From contig NZ_CP049270.1 in assembly GCF_003048595.2 (NCBI RefSeq), positions 682,001 to 746,000 of the forward strand: a stretch of 64,000 nt of DNA, in the 5' to 3' direction. The stretch comes from Campylobacter concisus (GTDB taxonomy: Bacteria > Campylobacterota > Campylobacteria > Campylobacterales > Campylobacteraceae). Of this stretch, positions 29,030 through 37,183 are shown one piece after another (the stretch's first letter is position 1; each line of letters begins with the position of its first letter). Both the position numbers and the translations under genes were made by a program. The notes beneath the pieces were generated by a model. It had not been told where the DNA came from, did no database searches, and worked only from the letters and a program-made list of their open reading frames with translations.

Positions 29030-30232
29030 ATGTTTTATTTTTTACTCGGTATTTACTTTTTTTACGTCGCCGCAAAGGCGATTTTGGCAATTTTGCAGAT
29101 AAATTTTATACGCGCAGAGGCTAAAAAGCCGGCCGTCGTGCTAGAGCAGGGGGAGTATAAAACCGCCGCCACCGTAGCGATAAGCAATCAAAAATTTGAG
29201 CTAATTAGCCTTCTCTATCACGCCGCGATATTTATGATGTGGGCGTGCTGGGGGCTTGGCACGATATCAGGGCATGCCTATAAAACGGGAGATATAGGCG
29301 ATAACGTCTTTATGGTTATGGTATTTTTGCTCGTTTCGTCGCTGCTAGAACTACCGCTAAATATTTACGAAACCTTCGTCAAAGATAAAAGGCTCGGCTT
29401 TTCAAACGTAACGCCCAAAATTTTCGTGCTCGATCTACTTAAAACGCTCGCACTAACGCTGGTTTTTGGCGCGCTATTTGTGTGGCTGGTGCTGCTTTGT
29501 ATTAGATTTTTGGGCGATTTTTGGTGGTTTTGGGCGTTTTTGCTTAGCTTTGCGGTCGCGCTTGTGATAAATCTCATCTACCCAACGCTCATCGCGCCTA
29601 TCTTTAATAAGATGCAGTCACTGGAAGAGGGCGAGCTAAAAAGCCGCATAGAAGGGCTTTTAGCGCGGTGCGGATTTAAAAGTAGCGGCGTTTTTACGAT
29701 AGACGCCAGTAAGCGCGATAACCGCTTAAACGCCTATTTCGGCGGCCTTGGCGCAACTAAACGCGTGGTGCTTTTCGACACGCTCGTTAAAAAACTAAGC
29801 TTAGATGAGATAATCGCCGTTTTGGGGCACGAGCTGGGGCATTTTAAGCACAAAGATATCCTAAAAATGATCGCCCTAAGCGCGGTTATGCTTTTTGCGA
29901 TGTTTTTTATATTCGGCAACATCCCAGACGCGGCGTATCAGGCGCTGGGGCTTCATAGCGGAGGCGGCGGAGTGATCGTGTTTTTGCTACTTTTTTCGCC
30001 GATTTTCGGATTTTTATTTTCGCCGGTGAGCTCGTATTTTAGCCGCGCGAACGAATTTGACGCCGATAAATTCTCAGGCGAGGTTTCAAACAAAGCCGAC
30101 ATGATAAGCGCGCTAAAAAAGCTAGGCTCCGAAAACAAGGCCTTTCCGAAGGCTCATCCGCTCTACGCGTTTGTCTATCACTCGCACCCAAGCCTCTTTG
30201 AGCGTATAAACGAGCTGGAAAATGAAAATTGA
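29030..30232 (+). CDS. M48-family membrane metalloprotease (Ste24/CAAX-protease-like)
   Basis: Inner-membrane zinc protease of 400 residues: several membrane helices, zinc motif HELGH at 267-271, and third ligand E342 in ANEFDADKF. The pattern is closest to Ste24-type M48A; in bacteria such proteins act in membrane protein quality control. Codon use differs from its neighbours, with many GCC, CCG, CGC and GCG codons; the line at 29641-29700 has 29 G+C of 60. It overlaps prmC by 11 bases. Possibly acquired from a higher-GC Campylobacter. Confidence 0.9.
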   Translation: MFYFLLGIYFFYVAAKAILAILQINFIRAEAKKPAVVLEQGEYKTAATVAISNQKFELISLLYHAAIFMMWACWGLGTISGHAYKTGDIGDNVFMVMVFLLVSSLLELPLNIYETFVKDKRLGFSNVTPKIFVLDLLKTLALTLVFGALFVWLVLLCIRFLGDFWWFWAFLLSFAVALVINLIYPTLIAPIFNKMQSLEEGELKSRIEGLLARCGFKSSGVFTIDASKRDNRLNAYFGGLGATKRVVLFDTLVKKLSLDEIIAVLGHELGHFKHKDILKMIALSAVMLFAMFFIFGNIPDAAYQALGLHSGGGGVIVFLLLFSPIFGFLFSPVSSYFSRANEFDADKFSGEVSNKADMISALKKLGSENKAFPKAHPLYAFVYHSHPSLFERINELENEN

Positions 30233-31034
30233 AGAAGCTCTTAAAGAGGTTAGTTTAAGGCTAAGCTCGCTTTGCCAAAATCCAAGTAGAGTGGCTAAAA
30301 TTTTGCTTATGAACTATCTTGATGTGAGCATTGAATGGATATTTTTAAATCAAAAAAATGAATTTGACGAGAGCGGCTATTTTGCTCTAGTTAAAAGGTA
30401 TGAAAACTACGAGCCTCTTGAATATATAACTGGTAAAGCTAGCTTTTATGGGCTTGATTTTTACGTGGAAAGTGGAGTACTTATCCCAAGACCTGAAACA
30501 GAAATTTTAGTGGATAAAGTAATAGAAATTTCACGCGAATATAATGAACCAAAGATCGCAGAAATAGGCACAGGAAGCGGAATTATTAGTATCATGCTAG
30601 CTCTAAAAACAAATGCAAATATTGTAGCGACAGACATCAATGAAAAGGCTTTGATGCTTGCTAAAAAAAATGCAGATAAATTTGATGTAGGTGGGAGGAT
30701 CAAATTTTTAAACTGCTCTTATGTGGATGAAATTTTAGAAGATATTGATATTTTGGTTTCAAATCCACCATATATTGCAAAAGGCTATAAACTTAGTAAA
30801 TTTGTACTAAATGAGCCAGAAAGTGCGCTCTTTGGAGGCGAAGTAGGAGATGAAATCTTAAAAGACATTATTCTCATAGCCAAAGATCGCAATATCAAAA
30901 ACGTTGCTTGTGAGATGGGGTACGATCAAAAAGCAAGTATGCAAAAATTCTTAGAGGCCAATGGTTTTGAATATAGCTTTTACAAGGATTTGGCTGGCTT
31001 TGATAGAGGCTTTTGCGCGAAGTTAAAAATATAA
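30222..31034 (+). CDS. prmC: Peptide chain release factor N5-glutamine methyltransferase
   Basis: Methylates the GGQ glutamine of RF1 and RF2. SAM-binding motif I EIGTGSGIISIMLAL and the catalytic NPPY at 181-184 (VSNPPYIAKG) are intact; the N-terminal helical domain and YEPLEYITGKASFYGL are also typical. 270 residues. Its base composition is the AT-rich local norm (23 G+C of 60 at 30541-30600), in contrast to the M48 gene it overlaps. Confidence 0.95.
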   Translation: MKIEEALKEVSLRLSSLCQNPSRVAKILLMNYLDVSIEWIFLNQKNEFDESGYFALVKRYENYEPLEYITGKASFYGLDFYVESGVLIPRPETEILVDKVIEISREYNEPKIAEIGTGSGIISIMLALKTNANIVATDINEKALMLAKKNADKFDVGGRIKFLNCSYVDEILEDIDILVSNPPYIAKGYKLSKFVLNEPESALFGGEVGDEILKDIILIAKDRNIKNVACEMGYDQKASMQKFLEANGFEYSFYKDLAGFDRGFCAKLKI

Positions 31035-31044
31035 AGGAGAGAGT

Positions 31045-31524
31045 TTGAGAGGAGTTTATTTTTTGCTTTTGGCAGTACTTATAGGAGCTGAGCTAACGCT
31101 TGGTATTTTGGTGGCGCCAGTCATATTTTTCCCACAAAGCATCATAGGAGATGGCATACTTACGCATTTTATGAGCGGCCAAATGATGACAAAGATATTT
31201 TTGAAATTTAATTATATTTTGCTTTTTGTAAGTATAGTTATAATGATTGGCGAGCTATTTGATCTTAGAAAAAAGCTTATTTTTTCACTAAAATTTAGCA
31301 TGTTAATGCTTGCTTTTTTAAATTTGGCTTTAGCTTTGAGTTTTGTATTTTTCTTTACGCCTTTTATAGTTTACGCTCAAAATTTGGGTATTGACGCGAC
31401 ACAGACGGCTGAATTTGCCAAAATGCATAGTGCGAGTGAATATGTGATGAAAATCATGCTTGTTTTGCAAATCATTTTATTTTTTGTGAAATTTAAGATT
31501 AGCCAAAATGAACGCAAAGCCTGA
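31045..31524 (+). CDS. DUF4149-like small membrane protein
   Basis: Four-helix membrane protein of 159 residues. GAELTLGILVAPVIFF near the N-terminus and the loop region resemble DUF4149 (TMEM205-like) proteins of unknown function. Starts with TTG after AAAGGAGAG, a strong ribosome site. Its end overlaps the ThrE gene by 17 bases. Confidence 0.72.
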   Translation: MRGVYFLLLAVLIGAELTLGILVAPVIFFPQSIIGDGILTHFMSGQMMTKIFLKFNYILLFVSIVIMIGELFDLRKKLIFSLKFSMLMLAFLNLALALSFVFFFTPFIVYAQNLGIDATQTAEFAKMHSASEYVMKIMLVLQIILFFVKFKISQNERKA

Positions 31525-32290
31525 TATTCAAGTTTTAACAAATTTTTTAGCCGAATACACGACGGCGATGGTGAGTGCTGGCACCTACACAGCGCGCGTA
31601 GAAAAGTGCGTAGATCGCATAGCTAAACACTACGGCTACGACATTAGCGTGACGATTTTCGTGAAGTATTTTACCATTAGCGTCATGGACTCGGCCGACA
31701 ACTCCCTGCGCCGAACCTACGTGAAGAAGATCCCTCTGGGGCAGGTGAGCTTTAACCGTATTTCCGAGCTTTCGTCGCTTAGTTGGAGGATCTTGGATGA
31801 AAATTTAAGCTTAAACGAGGCCAAAGAGCAGTTTGAGGGCGTCATGCGTATCGGCGCGAATAAATTTGCAAGTTCGCTTATTTTAATAAGCCTTGCAAAT
31901 GCGGCGTTTTGCAAGCTTTTTGGCGGCGATATGGGCTCGGTCGTATGCGTATTTTTCGCTACGCTCGTGGGGTATAGCCTTAGATTTGCGCTTGCTAAAA
32001 TGGGCGTAAATTTAAAAATCCAGTACGTTCTAGTCTCGTTTGCGGTCTCTTTTATCGCCTATCTTGGCGTATTTTACGGCTTTACGCACACTAGCGACGT
32101 GGCTATCGGCTCGTCGATACTATTTTTGATGCCGGGCGTTTTTCTCATAAACTCGGTCTTTGATATCCTAAACGACAACACACTCGTAGGCATCAGCAGG
32201 GCCGTGAGCACTGGCATCCTGATACTTTGCATAGCAGTGGGCGTCTATATCACGCTCTCGCTTAGCAATGCGGAGATTTTACATGTTTGA
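31508..32290 (+). CDS. Threonine/serine exporter family protein, ThrE N-terminal half
   Basis: First half of a split ThrE-type exporter (260 residues). The N-terminal soluble part has YTARVEKCVDRIAKHYGYD, then five or so membrane helices with FLMPGVFLINSVFDILND, the signature that joins ThrE/DUF1212 proteins. It would export serine or threonine, the reverse of sstT. It overlaps the second half by 8 bases. G+C-rich codon use relative to prmC and DUF4149. Confidence 0.87.
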   Translation: MNAKPDIQVLTNFLAEYTTAMVSAGTYTARVEKCVDRIAKHYGYDISVTIFVKYFTISVMDSADNSLRRTYVKKIPLGQVSFNRISELSSLSWRILDENLSLNEAKEQFEGVMRIGANKFASSLILISLANAAFCKLFGGDMGSVVCVFFATLVGYSLRFALAKMGVNLKIQYVLVSFAVSFIAYLGVFYGFTHTSDVAIGSSILFLMPGVFLINSVFDILNDNTLVGISRAVSTGILILCIAVGVYITLSLSNAEILHV

Positions 32291-32807
32291 GCTTTTTACT
32301 GCGACTCTTATAGACGGCGCTTTTGCCGCGGTGGCGGGGCTTGGCTTTGCCTACGCTAGCTCGCCGCCTAAAAGGACTCTCGCATTTTGTGCGCTGCTTG
32401 CGGCGTTTGCGCACGCTAGCCGCTTTTGGATCATGCAGATGGGATTTTTTAACATCAGCGTCGCCACGCTTATCGTCTCGTTTTTAAGCGGGATTTTAGG
32501 TATGCTCTTTGCCAAACGGCTAAAAGTGCCCGCCGAGATCATCGCATTTCCCGCGCTTTTGCCGATGGTGCCGGGAGTTTACGCGTATAAGGGCATTTTG
32601 GCGCTGTTTTCGTTTCTAAACGAGACTGATATCGCTAAGAAAAACGAATATCTAATCATATTTTTCGATAACGCGATCACGACCACGACGGTCTCGCTAG
32701 CCCTTGGCGTCGGGGTTTCTGTGGTGCTTATTTTATTTTACGATCAGTCCTTGATGATTACTCGCGGTGCTAGGTGCGATCTGGCGACGAGAAAGATGCG
32801 CGAGTAA
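32283..32807 (+). CDS. Threonine/serine exporter family protein, ThrE C-terminal half
   Basis: A DUF3815/ThrE_2-type membrane protein of 174 residues with about five helices; PALLPMVPGVYAYKGILAL is the counterpart of the MPG motif in the first half. The ATG at 32283 overlaps the stop of the first half (ATG at 32283, TGA at 32288); an upstream in-frame start at 32268 is less likely. The line 32281-32340 has 33 G+C of 60, the highest I counted in the window. Confidence 0.87.
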   Translation: MFELFTATLIDGAFAAVAGLGFAYASSPPKRTLAFCALLAAFAHASRFWIMQMGFFNISVATLIVSFLSGILGMLFAKRLKVPAEIIAFPALLPMVPGVYAYKGILALFSFLNETDIAKKNEYLIIFFDNAITTTTVSLALGVGVSVVLILFYDQSLMITRGARCDLATRKMRE

Positions 32808-32865
32808 TTTTAACTTTCGGCATAGAAATTTTGTATGGCTTTTTGATAGTTTTTATTATTTTTAC

Positions 32866-32892
32866 TAGATATTTTTTAATTTTTGCCGATAT
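32866..32892 (+). promoter_or_regulatory. Candidate sigma-28 (FliA) promoter
   Basis: GCCGATAT at 32885-32892 matches the flagellar sigma-28 -10 consensus GCCGATAA at 7 of 8 positions. TAGATATT at 32866-32873 matches the -35 TAAAGTTT at 5 of 8, and the spacing is exactly 11 bases. It lies 32 bases before the start of the putative secreted protein. Matches were counted by eye. Confidence 0.55.
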
Positions 32893-32923
32893 AGCTTAAA
32901 ACGAAATTTTAAAAGGATTTATG

Positions 32924-34096
32924 ATGTTAAGCGGTATCGGCGGATTTTCGAGTGTCGCTAAAAATTTTCAGCTAAACGAAAAACATAGCATAAAGAGTCA
33001 AATCATATATAAAAATGAAATCTCGCAGCCGGATACGGTCGAGCACAAATTTAACGAAGTTTTAGGCTATAAAGTTGATGAGGACGGATATTTTACGTCC
33101 AAATTTAACGAAGCCGCAGGTATCCCAAAGGACTACAAAATCCACTCAGATACCTTAAAATCGCTCGTGAACGTAAATACTAATTCGGGAATTTTAAAAG
33201 CCGATTTTAAAAACATAGATATAACCAAAACAGTCGGCAATGCATATAAAATTTTATCCCAAGTAGTCGGCGAGGACGTTTTAAATTCCAAAGAAAGTTT
33301 TAACAAAGAAGACCTCGCTAAATTTCCTCAAGGATACGAATACGACAATAAAACGCTCAAGGTATTAAAGCTTCATAGCAAAATATCAGACTATATGGGA
33401 GCCGATAGTAGCTTTCAAAGAAATGAACGAACTAGCATAACGACTACTTTTTATAATAGCTCCACGATTGGTTACTACTCAGAGCATAAGAGCTTAAAAC
33501 CATCTACTGATATATTAAACAGCAACAGCGGCGGCAAAGAGGATATAAACAGCGGGATGTATTTTGATACTACAAAAGACAAATATACCGATAAAGACGG
33601 CAATATAACCAAAGGCGGGCTTTTGGTAGGCATTTTAAACAAAAATAGTCACGCCATAGAAGGTGAAACCACCTATCACGGCAAGATTAACGGTCTGGAC
33701 AAAAACATATCCTCACAAGAGTACCAAGCAAAAATTAAAGCCTTTACCGACTTGCACGGGCATAAATACGATAAATACTCGCAATCTTTAGTAGATTCAT
33801 TGCCTCAAGATTTAAAAGATTTTGTAGATTTTGCGAGGAGTTTAAAATTTGTCGGCGAGATAAACGTCAGTGACGACGGCAAAGAATCAAAAAGCCTCTT
33901 TGAAATAATGCAAGAGGATATGAAAGAGGCGCAAAAACGCCTAGAAAAGCTAATAGAGCGAGAAAAGCGAACGCAAAAGATGCTGGGTAAAAACAGAAAA
34001 TACGACAAAGAGCTAGAGCAAAATACTAGAAAAAATTTAGAAGAACTTGAAGCGATAATAAAATTTAATGCTAAGGGCGTGGATATAAAGGCTTAA
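32924..34096 (+). CDS. Putative flagellum-dependent secreted protein (Cj0814-like?)
   Basis: A 390-residue hydrophilic protein without signal peptide or membrane segments. The N-terminus MLSGIGGFSSVAKNF is serine/glycine/asparagine-rich like substrates of the flagellar export gate. The middle is a low-homology domain, and 310-390 is a charged helical region (ERLEKLIEREKR-type) ending NAKGVDIKA. I recall a Campylobacter family named after Cj0814, a flagellum-dependent secreted protein, with this layout; I cannot confirm membership. The second of two ATGs (32924) is chosen because AAAAGG at 32911-32916 is 7 bases away. A candidate sigma-28 promoter precedes it. Confidence 0.55.
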   Translation: MLSGIGGFSSVAKNFQLNEKHSIKSQIIYKNEISQPDTVEHKFNEVLGYKVDEDGYFTSKFNEAAGIPKDYKIHSDTLKSLVNVNTNSGILKADFKNIDITKTVGNAYKILSQVVGEDVLNSKESFNKEDLAKFPQGYEYDNKTLKVLKLHSKISDYMGADSSFQRNERTSITTTFYNSSTIGYYSEHKSLKPSTDILNSNSGGKEDINSGMYFDTTKDKYTDKDGNITKGGLLVGILNKNSHAIEGETTYHGKINGLDKNISSQEYQAKIKAFTDLHGHKYDKYSQSLVDSLPQDLKDFVDFARSLKFVGEINVSDDGKESKSLFEIMQEDMKEAQKRLEKLIEREKRTQKMLGKNRKYDKELEQNTRKNLEELEAIIKFNAKGVDIKA

Positions 34097-34106
34097 AAGG
34101 ATTAAT

Positions 34107-34259
34107 ATGATAAGCGGCGTAAACGGATTTAACGCAAATGCAAATCTTGATTTTAGCGGCGCTCGCAGGCAAAATTTAAAAGCACGCGAGGAAAAAGAGG
34201 CGGATATAATGGGGTTTTTAAGAAAATTCAGTAAAATTGGGCTTAATGTAAAAGCCTAA
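34107..34259 (+). CDS. 50-residue miniature sister of the upstream secreted protein
   Basis: Begins MISGVNGFNANAN and ends FSKIGLNVKA, mirroring MLSGIGGFSS and FNAKGVDIKA at the two ends of the 390-residue neighbour, 10 bases after its stop. The leader also matches: AAAAGG then 6 bases to ATG. The middle is a short charged helix (ARRQNLKAREEKEAD). It is either a real small secreted protein or the remnant of a duplicated gene with a large internal deletion. Too short for standard gene callers. Confidence 0.5.
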   Translation: MISGVNGFNANANLDFSGARRQNLKAREEKEADIMGFLRKFSKIGLNVKA

Positions 34260-34268
34260 GGAGCGGCC

Positions 34269-34658
34269 TTGAAAATACGAATCTACTACGAAGATACCGA
34301 TGCGGGCGGCATAGTCTATCATACAAACTATATTAAATTTTGTGAGCGAGCCAGAAGTGAAGCATTTTTTCAGGCTGGATTAAACTTCACAAAAGAGGGC
34401 GGATACTTTGTAGTTTCGTCGCTGGAGGCTAAATTTATAGCTTCTGCTGTGCTTGGCGATGAAGTATTTGTTAGAACCAAAATTTTAGAGCTTAAAAAAG
34501 CTAGTCTTGTTTTGGAGCAAGAAATTTATAAATTTGATGACAAAAATGCCGAAAAGCTACTTTTTAAAGCGACGATTACGTTAGCCTTTATGAAAGAAGA
34601 GAGACTTGCAAAGATAAATGACGAGATAAGGAAATTCTTGGAGAATTCTAAATTTTAG
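34269..34658 (+). CDS. ybgC: Acyl-CoA thioesterase, YbgC/4HBT family
   Basis: Hot-dog-fold thioesterase of 129 residues. YEDTDAGGIVYHTNYIKFCERARSE contains the catalytic aspartate (D11 region) and the family HxNY motif. YbgC in other bacteria sits with the Tol-Pal system; here it heads the region shared with C. jejuni before rpmH. Start is TTG at 34269 with ribosome site AAGGAG. Confidence 0.9.
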   Translation: MKIRIYYEDTDAGGIVYHTNYIKFCERARSEAFFQAGLNFTKEGGYFVVSSLEAKFIASAVLGDEVFVRTKILELKKASLVLEQEIYKFDDKNAEKLLFKATITLAFMKEERLAKINDEIRKFLENSKF

Positions 34659-34661
34659 ATC

Positions 34662-34697
34662 GTGGCTAAGTTTAGAAATTTGACTTTAGCCACTTTG
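34662..34697 (+). terminator. Terminator after ybgC
   Basis: Stem GTGGCTAA (34662-34669) with TTAGCCAC (34686-34693), extended by GT/AC pairs, followed by TTTGTGCTTTT. It lies between convergent genes and could serve both. Confidence 0.6.
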
Positions 34698-34702
34698 TGC
34701 TT

Positions 34703-35953
34703 TTACATCGAGCTATTTTGATCGAGCAAAATTTCTTGATTTGCTTCGTCAAAGTGGTCGCCTTTTGCGTTATAAATTTTAACTCCATATAAAACTTGTG
34801 AGTTTTCAACTCTTTCGGTAAAAATTCTATCAGCACTTTTATCTATAAAATTTGTATATATATACTCGGCACCAAAAGCACTTGAATAACCGATCTGAGA
34901 ATATCTAAAATCCACATCAAAAAGATCACCAAGCCCCAAAAATAAGTCGTTAATAGGATTTAGTGAGTTTGCGATGAAAAGATTTTGTCTATCTCTTTGT
35001 GCGATGGCATTAAAGATATTTGGTAAAAAATTTATCTGCGTGCTTAAAAGTGCGTATGGTTTTATCTCAAAGCCTCTCATCTGCGTTGCTACAAGAGAAG
35101 CTTTGACGATTGGGATGTTTAAAAATATACTTGCATCATTAAATTTGGATTTTTTGCTTAAAGTATCATTTAAATTTATATCTTTGGCTACGATAGAGGC
35201 TTCATGATAATCGCTACTTTGCATGCGGACATATTCATTTAACTTTTGTCCTAATGAACTACCGTCGTCAAATGCAACTATCTTTTCATTCGAGTAAGCT
35301 AGCAAAGCTGAAATTTGCTCTTTATAATCAATGCCACCAAAGATCAAATTTGGCTTTGGATTTATGATAAAAGAGCTATGAACACTTGGAATGTAGATAA
35401 GCTCATTTGATAGAACTAGCGAATTTATAATGTTTGCACCATTTGATGTAAGGGCTGCGATAAAATAATTAAAGCCTTGGACTCTAGCCGTTTGCATAGC
35501 ATTTGTAAGACTTTGTGGGCTTTCATCGTTGCTATTTATAAATTTGATTTCAATATCTGCGTCTTGCTTTAAGACATAGCTTAAGACTGCATTTGATACA
35601 ACATTTGCATAAGATTTTATAATCTTTTGTGGGATGATTACAGCGATTTTGCCGTTTTTATTAACTTTTAAAATAGCTTCACCGCCAAGAGAGATATAAA
35701 GCTCTAAAAGAGCGTTATCGTCTATTTTTGCTGGCTCAAATCTTGCCATAAAACTAGCCAGTAAATCAGACTTAATAAGCTCATTTAAGCAGGCATTATC
35801 ACAAAATTCTGGTTCTAAATTTATATAAGTAATCTTTGCTGGAGATATGCTTGATAGACTTTGGTCTTTTGTAACATTACTCTCAAAATTTATCTCATCT
35901 TGCGATGCAAAAATAGTCGAAAAAATGGCTAAAAAAAGTAAAATTTTTCTCAT
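34703..35953 (-). CDS. Conserved periplasmic protein (periplasmic-binding-protein-like fold)
   Basis: A 416-residue exported protein: signal peptide [17 protein letters not shown], then alternating beta/alpha sequence with GKIAVIIPQKIIKSYAN, QGFNYFIAALTS and a long C-terminal domain containing GLGDLFDVDFRYS. It looks like a type-1 periplasmic-binding-protein fold similar to LpoA/LppC, but no ligand can be deduced. Overlaps the uracil-DNA-glycosylase-like gene by 4 bases. The same pair stands before rpmH in C. jejuni, from memory. Confidence 0.75.
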   Translation of the reverse strand: MRKILLFLAIFSTIFASQDEINFESNVTKDQSLSSISPAKITYINLEPEFCDNACLNELIKSDLLASFMARFEPAKIDDNALLELYISLGGEAILKVNKNGKIAVIIPQKIIKSYANVVSNAVLSYVLKQDADIEIKFINSNDESPQSLTNAMQTARVQGFNYFIAALTSNGANIINSLVLSNELIYIPSVHSSFIINPKPNLIFGGIDYKEQISALLAYSNEKIVAFDDGSSLGQKLNEYVRMQSSDYHEASIVAKDINLNDTLSKKSKFNDASIFLNIPIVKASLVATQMRGFEIKPYALLSTQINFLPNIFNAIAQRDRQNLFIANSLNPINDLFLGLGDLFDVDFRYSQIGYSSAFGAEYIYTNFIDKSADRIFTERVENSQVLYGVKIYNAKGDHFDEANQEILLDQNSSM

Positions 35954-36603
35954 ATCACTCCTTTGATCTTTCTTAAATCATCTATAAAAATATTTTCAAA
36001 ACTAGGATTTTTGCTGATCCACTCTGGCGAAAACGTTGGTAAAATAAGGCTATTTTCATTTTTTAAAATACTGCCTCTTATGCTTGAAAATCCGCCTTTT
36101 AGCAATAAATTTGGATATAAATGCATAAAGGCTTTCTCTCCTAAAGTCACAATTATCTTTGGCTTTATCAGCCTAATCTCTTCAAACAAATAAGGACGAC
36201 AAAGTTCAATAGAACGGCTTAAAATCGGACTTTTATCATCATTTTGTGAAATTTCACACCGAAGTAGAGAACTTATATAAATTTCTTTTATATCTAAATT
36301 TAAACTTTTTTTTATGGCATTTTCTAAAAAAATTTTACTATTATTTTCATAAGGGCCACTTTTTTTAGAAAATAATATAAACATGATTTTGCTATTTTCA
36401 TTGCCGATGCCAGCTGTTACGCCTTTTGAGCTATTTCGCAAAGGGCAAAGAGAACATTTTTTTATCTCGCGGTTTAGCTCATCAACATTGTTGTAATCAT
36501 GATAATTGCTTAGACTAAGAAAATTTTTATCAATAAACTTATAACCAATTAGTTTTAAGAAAAATAATTTTTTTAAAAGCCTATTATCTTCATTAAAATT
36601 CAT
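35950..36603 (-). CDS. Uracil-DNA-glycosylase-like iron-sulfur protein, catalytic motifs degenerate
   Basis: 217 residues. The four cysteines of family 4/5 uracil-DNA glycosylases are in place: C50 and C53 (KCSLCPL), C116 (LLRCEIS) and C135 (ELCRPYL), as are [13 protein letters not shown] and the late RG. But the catalytic GEAPG..ED motif reads [11 protein letters not shown] and the HP(S/A) motif reads FSPEW. So the 4Fe-4S scaffold persists while base excision is doubtful. Translated just before the periplasmic protein. Confidence 0.78.
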   Translation of the reverse strand: MNFNEDNRLLKKLFFLKLIGYKFIDKNFLSLSNYHDYNNVDELNREIKKCSLCPLRNSSKGVTAGIGNENSKIMFILFSKKSGPYENNSKIFLENAIKKSLNLDIKEIYISSLLRCEISQNDDKSPILSRSIELCRPYLFEEIRLIKPKIIVTLGEKAFMHLYPNLLLKGGFSSIRGSILKNENSLILPTFSPEWISKNPSFENIFIDDLRKIKGVI

Positions 36604-36688
36604 TTTTGGATTATAACTTGATTTGCTTAAAGTTTGAGTTATGGCTTTTTAAGCTAAGTTATTCAAAGGAATTTAAGTATTGCTTTGA

Positions 36689-36694
36689 TAAAAT
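36689..36694 (+). promoter_or_regulatory. Candidate -10 box for the rpmH operon
   Basis: TAAAAT, 32 bases before rpmH, in the divergent gap from the glycosylase-like gene. The only fair -10 match for a conserved, highly expressed operon. Confidence 0.35.
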
Positions 36695-36725
36695 CCCACT
36701 TTTTATATTAACTTTAAGGATAGAA

Positions 36726-36860
36726 ATGAAAAGGACTTATCAACCTCATAAAACCCCTAAAAAACGCACTCACGGCTTTCGCTTAAGAATGAAAACTAAA
36801 AATGGCCGAAAGGTAATAAACGCTAGACGTGCCAAAGGTAGAAAAAGATTGGCTGCTTAG
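36726..36860 (+). CDS. rpmH: 50S ribosomal protein L34
   Basis: A 44-residue protein; [22 protein letters not shown] and the RRAKGRKRL tail are unmistakable. ATG at 36726 with AAGGA at 36716-36720. The open frame upstream (from 36606) is not coding. The last 13 bases overlap the likely start of rnpA, the usual arrangement for this gene pair. Confidence 0.98.
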   Translation: MKRTYQPHKTPKKRTHGFRLRMKTKNGRKVINARRAKGRKRLAA

Positions 36861-37183
36861 CTGGTTTTGAGTCGTTAAGCGGCTCAAAAGAATTCTCTCA
36901 AGTTTATAAAGAGGCTAGCAAGTGGCATTGTGATGCTTGCATTGTTTTTTATAAACCAACAAATGAAAAAAAAATAGCAGTAGTTGCTAGTAAAAAAGTA
37001 GGAAAAGCGGTAGTTAGAAATAGAGCAAAAAGACTTTTGAGAGCCGCTTTTTTTAACATTTCTAGTGAATTAAAAGATGGCACATATATTATGATCGCAA
37101 AAAATGGAATTACAGAGATTTCATTTGAAAAAATTTGTAAAAATTTAAGTTGGTCTACAAAAAAAATGGGATGTTTAAAATGA
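36848..37183 (+). CDS. rnpA: Ribonuclease P protein component, non-canonical start
   Basis: Protein subunit that helps RNase P RNA mature tRNA 5' ends. The RNR motif region [21 protein letters not shown] and the N-terminal [15 protein letters not shown] are clear. The frame has a stop (TAG) at 36839-36841 and no ATG, GTG or TTG until deep in the protein. The only plausible start is ATT at 36848, 9 bases after AAAGG (36834-36838), giving 111 residues. The alternative is a -1 slip from rpmH on AGAAAAAG. Ends in ATGA overlap with yidD. Confidence 0.88.
   Translation: MGCLAGFESLSGSKEFSQVYKEASKWHCDACIVFYKPTNEKKIAVVASKKVGKAVVRNRAKRLLRAAFFNISSELKDGTYIMIAKNGITEISFEKICKNLSWSTKKMGCLK

Noticed and set aside
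36606..36725. Longer reading frame in front of rpmH
   Set aside because: L34 has a fixed N-terminus (MKRTYQP) and the upstream part contains the promoter and ribosome site.
36965..36973. Run of nine A in rnpA as a phase-variation switch
   Set aside because: RnpA is essential, the run encodes the expected lysines, and Campylobacter switches usually use G/C tracts, of which I found none in the window.
37150..37179. Earlier ATG for yidD
   Set aside because: Falls inside rnpA; the ATGA overlap at 37180 gives the normal YidD N-terminus.
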